This document shows, one piece after another, positions 32,803-35,909 of a DNA stretch of 35,909 nt. The stretch is from assembly GCF_018614525.1 (NCBI RefSeq), contig NZ_JAGGOL010000102.1, positions 1 to 35,909 of the forward strand, in the 5' to 3' direction. The position numbers and the translations under genes are program-made. The stretch is from Streptomyces sp. ISL-11. GTDB lineage: Bacteria; Actinomycetota; Actinomycetes; Streptomycetales; Streptomycetaceae. Each line of letters starts with the position of its first letter. The first letter of the stretch is position 1. Under the pieces are notes generated by a model. It ran no database searches. It had not been told where the DNA came from and saw only the letters and a list, made by a program, of their open reading frames with translations.

Positions 32803-34473
32803 TCACTCGCCGGACAGCACCGCCTGCGCGGCCACACGGGCCTCCTCGGCGGAGTCCGTGGCACGAGCCGCGGCGGCGGCCCGCTCGCACTGCGCCAGCG
32901 TGTGCTTGGCCAGGGTCGCGCGCACATAGGGGATCGACGCGGCACCCATGGACAGGCTCGTCACGCCCAGGCCGGTCAGCACGCAGGCCAGCAGCGGGTC
33001 CGAGGCGGCCTCACCGCACACGCCGCAGCTCTTGCCCTCGGCCTTGGCGGCCTCGGCCGACGCCGCGACGAGGTCCAGCAGCGCCGGCTGCCACGGGTCC
33101 TGGAGCCGCGACACCGCGCCGACCTGACGGTCGGCGGCGAAGGTGTACTGCGCCAGGTCGTTGGTGCCCAGCGACAGGAACTCGACCTCCTGGAGGATCG
33201 AGCGCGCCCGCAGCGCCGCGGAGGGAATCTCCACCATGGCACCGAACTTCGCCCGCAGTCCGGCCTCCCGGCACGCGTCCGCGAACGCCTTCGCGTCCGT
33301 GCGGTCCGCCACCATCGGGGCCATGACCTCAAGGTAGACGGGCAGCCCCTCGGCGGCCTTGGCCAGCGCGGTCAGCTGCGTGCGCAGCACGTCCGGGTGG
33401 TCCAGCAGCGTCCGCAGTCCCCGCACACCGAGCGCCGGGTTCGGCTCGTCGGCCGGCGTCAGGAAGTCGAGCGGCTTGTCCGCGCCCGCGTCCAGCACCC
33501 GCACGACCACACGGCCCTCGGGGAACGCCTCGAGCACCTTGCGGTACGCCTCGACCTGCTTCTCCTCGGACGGCGCCTTCTTGCTGTCGTCCAGGAAGAG
33601 GAACTCGGTACGGAACAGACCGACGCCCTCCGCACCGGCCTCGACCGCCGCCGGCACGTCCGCCGGGCCACCGACGTTCGCGAGCAGCGGCACCTTGTGC
33701 CCGTCGGACGTCGCGCCCGGACCGGACGAGGCGGAGAGCGCGGCCTTGCGCTCTTCCGCGGCCCGCGTCAGCTCCGCACGCTTCTCGTCACTCGGGTCGA
33801 CGAAGATGTCGCCCGTGCTGCCGTCCACGGCCACGACCGTGCCCTCGGCCAGCTCGCCGGCGCCGGGCAGCGCCACGACCGCCGGTACACCGAGCGCCCG
33901 CGCCAGGATGGCGCTGTGGCTGGTCGGCCCGCCCTCCTCGGTGACGAAACCGAGCACCAGCGTCGGGTCGAGCAGCGCGGTGTCGGCGGGAGCGAGGTCC
34001 CGCGCGATCAACACGTACGGCTCGTCGCTGTCCGGCACACCCGGCATCGGCACACCCAGCAGACGGGCGACGATACGATTCCGCACGTCATCGAGGTCGG
34101 CCACCCGGCCGGCCAGGTACTCGCCCGCGTTGGCGAGCAGCGCCCGGTAGGCGGCGAACGCGTCGTACACCGCGCGCTCGGCGGTGCTGCCGACGGTGAT
34201 GCGCCGATCGACGTCGGCCATCAGCTCCGGGTCCTGAGCCATCATGGCCTGGGCCTCGAGCACGTGCTGGGCCTCGCCACCGGCCAGGTTGCCGCGCGCG
34301 ATGAGGTCGGCGGCGACAGCCTCCACGGCCTGGCGTGCGCGCCCCTGCTCGCGCGGCGCCTCATCGGCCGGGATCTGCTTGGCCGGCGGTTCCAGAACCG
34401 CCGTGCCCATGTGCCGCACCTCGCCGATCGCCACACCGTGGCTCACGCCGACGCCTCGCAGCGTTGTCTCCAT
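32803..34473 (-). CDS. ptsI: PTS enzyme I (phosphoenolpyruvate-protein phosphotransferase)
   Basis: The 556-residue cytosolic enzyme takes phosphate from PEP and passes it to HPr, the first step of sugar PTS uptake. The phosphorylated histidine is His186 in GGPTSHSAILAR. The PEP-binding barrel includes GLFRTEFLF (about 285-293), VRVLDAGADKP, MVEIPSA, LSLGTNDLAQYT (434-445), and the catalytic Cys486 in CGVCGEAASDP. Length is close to the family's ~570. It starts at ATG 34473 with GGGTGA just upstream and is 87 bp downstream of crr on the same strand. No sugar-specific permease gene is present in the window. Confidence 0.97.
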   Translation of the reverse strand: METTLRGVGVSHGVAIGEVRHMGTAVLEPPAKQIPADEAPREQGRARQAVEAVAADLIARGNLAGGEAQHVLEAQAMMAQDPELMADVDRRITVGSTAERAVYDAFAAYRALLANAGEYLAGRVADLDDVRNRIVARLLGVPMPGVPDSDEPYVLIARDLAPADTALLDPTLVLGFVTEEGGPTSHSAILARALGVPAVVALPGAGELAEGTVVAVDGSTGDIFVDPSDEKRAELTRAAEERKAALSASSGPGATSDGHKVPLLANVGGPADVPAAVEAGAEGVGLFRTEFLFLDDSKKAPSEEKQVEAYRKVLEAFPEGRVVVRVLDAGADKPLDFLTPADEPNPALGVRGLRTLLDHPDVLRTQLTALAKAAEGLPVYLEVMAPMVADRTDAKAFADACREAGLRAKFGAMVEIPSAALRARSILQEVEFLSLGTNDLAQYTFAADRQVGAVSRLQDPWQPALLDLVAASAEAAKAEGKSCGVCGEAASDPLLACVLTGLGVTSLSMGAASIPYVRATLAKHTLAQCERAAAAARATDSAEEARVAAQAVLSGE

Positions 34474-34506
34474 TTCACCCGTCTCCGGTTGATGCGGCGG
34501 CTCGGG

Positions 34507-34553
34507 CCACCGCGGTGGATGTCGTACGTGCCGTCCCTCGTTCTCGGGGACGG
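34507..34553 (-). promoter_or_regulatory. Palindrome and hairpin between crr and ptsI
   Basis: The 87-bp gap holds a perfect 12-bp palindrome CCACCGCGGTGG (34507-34518) and a 7-bp stem CCGTCCC/GGGACGG (34531-34537 with 34547-34553). The stem begins 8 bp after the crr stop in the direction of transcription. They may attenuate transcription or stabilise the crr mRNA end. Confidence 0.4.
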
Positions 34554-34560
34554 TGTCGGC

Positions 34561-35010
34561 TCACCGCCAGCTGAAGAGCGAGTCGCCGGCCTTGATGTCG
34601 CCGTCCTCGACGACGTCGCCGAGCGAGTCCGCGGTGGCCTCCAGTGCGACGACCGGGCAGATCGGCGACTTGCCGGCCTGCTCGACGGCGACGGGGTTCC
34701 AGCGCACGATTTCCTGCCCGCGCGTAACGGTGTCGCCCTTGTTGACGAGCAGCTCGAAGCCCTCGCCGTTGAGCTGCACGGTGTCGATGCCGAGGTGCGT
34801 CAGCACCCCGTGCCCTTCACCGTCGACGACGACGAACGCGTGGGGGTGCAGCGAGACGATGACGCCGTCGACGGGTGAGACCGCGGCAGACGGCTCGCGC
34901 ACGGGGTCAATGGCGGTACCGGGTCCCACCATCGCGCCGGAGAAGACCGGATCGGGCACTGCCGCGAGTCCGATGGCACGTCCGGCAAGCGGGGACGTCA
35001 CGGTGGTCAT
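34561..35010 (-). CDS. crr: PTS glucose-type IIA component
   Basis: A 149-residue IIA(Glc)-family protein that relays phosphate from HPr to sugar-specific IIB domains and, in enteric bacteria, also regulates carbon use. The phosphorylated histidine is His72 in THLGIDTVQL; the partner histidine is His57 in HPHAFVV. GVIVSLHP and NKGDTVTRGQEI are also typical. Start ATG 35010 has GGGAGG about 5 nt upstream. First gene of crr-ptsI. In S. coelicolor this operon is reported to be under DasR control; a matching half operator lies upstream. Confidence 0.96.
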   Translation of the reverse strand: MTTVTSPLAGRAIGLAAVPDPVFSGAMVGPGTAIDPVREPSAAVSPVDGVIVSLHPHAFVVVDGEGHGVLTHLGIDTVQLNGEGFELLVNKGDTVTRGQEIVRWNPVAVEQAGKSPICPVVALEATADSLGDVVEDGDIKAGDSLFSWR

Positions 35011-35070
35011 GGGAAGCCTCCCAGGGGTGGAGATTCATCACGCGCCGTCACTGCCTGTCCTGGACGGCGC

Positions 35071-35086
35071 ACTGGTCAGAAGCGTA
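35071..35086 (-). promoter_or_regulatory. Degenerate DasR-like half site upstream of crr
   Basis: ACTGGTC (35071-35077) matches one half of the known DasR operator (ACTGGTCTAGACCACT type), 61 bp before the crr start, but the other half (AAGCGTA) does not. It may be a weak site or a coincidence. Confidence 0.25.
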
Positions 35087-35513
35087 TGTCATAAGAATCG
35101 GGGGTTCCGCACGAGCGCGGACCGCGCGGCGGAACTCTCCGTGACCACGGACGCGGCCTCGGGAGGAGCCATGGATCCGGCCCTTGACGTGACCGTGTCC
35201 ATGGAGGTGGAGATGGAGGTGGGGGTGGACCAAGGAAGGGGTCGAGGCGGGCTCCGGAATCGATTTGCCTCGCCCGAGCCAGGAGATGTACTGTCAGATC
35301 CCTGCCCACGACCGAGGCCCGCAGACAACTGCGAGCAAGGCGAGGGCGGAACCTATCGGAAATGATCCTTTCCCGGATCTGCTTCTGTGTGCCCGTGTGT
35401 CCATAGTGACTACGGAAACCGGAGCAGTAAGGGAGCGGGAAAACTCCTGATAGAGTGGTGGAACACCGAAGGGAAGCGCCCGGAGGGCCCGGAAACGGGA
35501 CCAAAGGAAGCGT

Positions 35514-35550
35514 CCGTTCCTTGAGAACTCAACAGCGTGCCAAAAGTCAA
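35514..35550 (+). promoter_or_regulatory. Conserved rRNA leader motif
   Basis: TCCGTTCCTTGAGAACTCAA and the following CAGCGTGCCAAAAGTC form a leader block widely seen upstream of actinobacterial 16S genes; it contains the TTGAG-AA-CTCAA inverted repeat (35521-35532). It is likely involved in antitermination or pre-rRNA processing. Recognition is from memory of such leaders. Confidence 0.6.
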
Positions 35551-35747
35551 CGCCAGACTATAAAATACCCCGTCTCCGGTCCGTATGGATCGGGACGCGG
35601 TTCCTTTGAAAGTCCTGTCGGTCCCTTGTGGACGGGCAGGCAACACACAGCGAGGACGCTGAGCACGACCGGGCTTATTCCGCCTGGTTGTGCCGCTCAA
35701 CGCGAGTGTGAACCCGCAGTTTTTAATTAAACGCAGCCGGGTAAACA

Positions 35748-35909
35748 TTCACGGAGAGTTTGATCCTGGCTCAGGACGAACGCTGGCGGCGTGCTTAACA
35801 CATGCAAGTCGAACGATGAAGCCCTTCGGGGTGGATTACTGGCGAACGGGTGAATAACACCTGGGCAATCTGCCCTTCAATCTGGGACAAGCCCTGGAAA
35901 CGGGGTCTA
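35748..35909 (+). rRNA. rrs: 16S ribosomal RNA, 5' fragment
   Basis: The mature 5' end is near TTCACGGAGAGTTTGATCCT, followed by the bacterial 27F site and the Streptomyces V1 signature (GATGAAGCCCTTCGGGGTGG). The window ends at CGGGGTCTA, so only ~162 of ~1,530 nt are present. Four bases (35839, 35854, 35861, 35880) differ from the Streptomyces consensus as I know it, two of them at positions conserved in nearly all bacteria; sequencing or assembly error is likely. Confidence 0.97.

Larger units (their letters stand above)
35011..35747 (+). promoter_or_regulatory. rRNA operon promoter and leader region
   Basis: This 737-bp gene-free stretch separates crr (minus) from 16S (plus). A plausible promoter is TTGCCT (35265-35270), 18-bp spacer, TACTGT (35289-35294). 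Other -10-like words are CATAGT (35402-35407) and TAGAGT (35451-35456), fitting the multiple promoters usual for Streptomyces rrn operons, though their -35 boxes are poor. The part nearest crr has a short GGAGGT-type direct repeat (ATGGAGGTGG at 35201-35210 and 35213-35222). No coding frame in it is convincing. Confidence 0.7.

Noticed and set aside
35048..35233. His-rich small open frame (MVHPHLHLHLHGHGH) on the minus strand
   Set aside because: It arises from the short ATGGAGGTGG-type repeat in the rRNA promoter region; no ribosome site and no reason to think it is translated.

Overview
The window is actinobacterial and almost certainly Streptomyces. GC is very high with G/C-rich third codon positions, initiation factor 2 has the long Gly/Arg/Pro-rich N-terminus, there is a conservon, starts are mostly purine-rich Shine-Dalgarno with frequent ATGA/GTGA overlaps, and the right edge runs into a 16S rRNA gene with the Streptomyces 5' signature. 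The left edge lies inside infB and the right edge inside 16S, both places where draft assemblies often break.

Layout, left to right. (1) 1-3912: the translation/RNA-maturation cluster infB (partial), a DUF503/YlxP gene, rbfA and truB. (2) 4261-7161: one long gene joining a degenerate trypsin-like domain, a P-loop STAND-like ATPase, a coiled coil and an SMC/SbcC-like ATPase C-lobe; I suspect a fusion or rearrangement joint inside it. ribF, which I expect near truB in Streptomyces, is not in the window. (3) 7162-9656: a repeat-rich gap, then a minus-strand trio: a small membrane protein, an EgtD-family SAM methyltransferase and a second membrane protein. (4) 9904-14122: a four-gene conservon (sensor kinase-like, roadblock, DUF742, MglA/Rab-like GTPase) with a strong hairpin before the GTPase gene, ending at a two-way terminator shared with convergent glpK. 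(5) 16047-23555: a solitary 2,502-residue polyketide synthase, KS-AT-DH-cMT-(linker)-ER-KR-ACP, the order of fungal highly reducing iterative synthases, with no releasing domain and no tailoring genes next to it. (6) 23531-29027: a secreted VanX-type D-Ala-D-Ala dipeptidase overlapping the PKS tail, a GH31 glycosidase, and a divergent acetoacetyl-CoA synthetase whose stop codon sits in a tandem repeat. (7) 29158-32729: a MocR/GntR regulator divergent from an MFS exporter, followed by a hypothetical gene. (8) 32803-35010: ptsI and crr, the general sugar phosphotransferase components, then about 740 bp of rRNA promoter and leader and the first ~160 nt of 16S.

Functionally the window mixes core translation, central carbon and PTS genes with signalling modules and one orphan biosynthetic enzyme. 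The items most worth a second look are the 4261-7161 fusion, the solitary bacterial reducing PKS, the two tandem amplifications tied to the same 23-bp intergenic element, the apparently leaderless MocR promoter, and four departures from strongly conserved positions in the 16S fragment. Domain assignments come from motif reading only; no database search was run.
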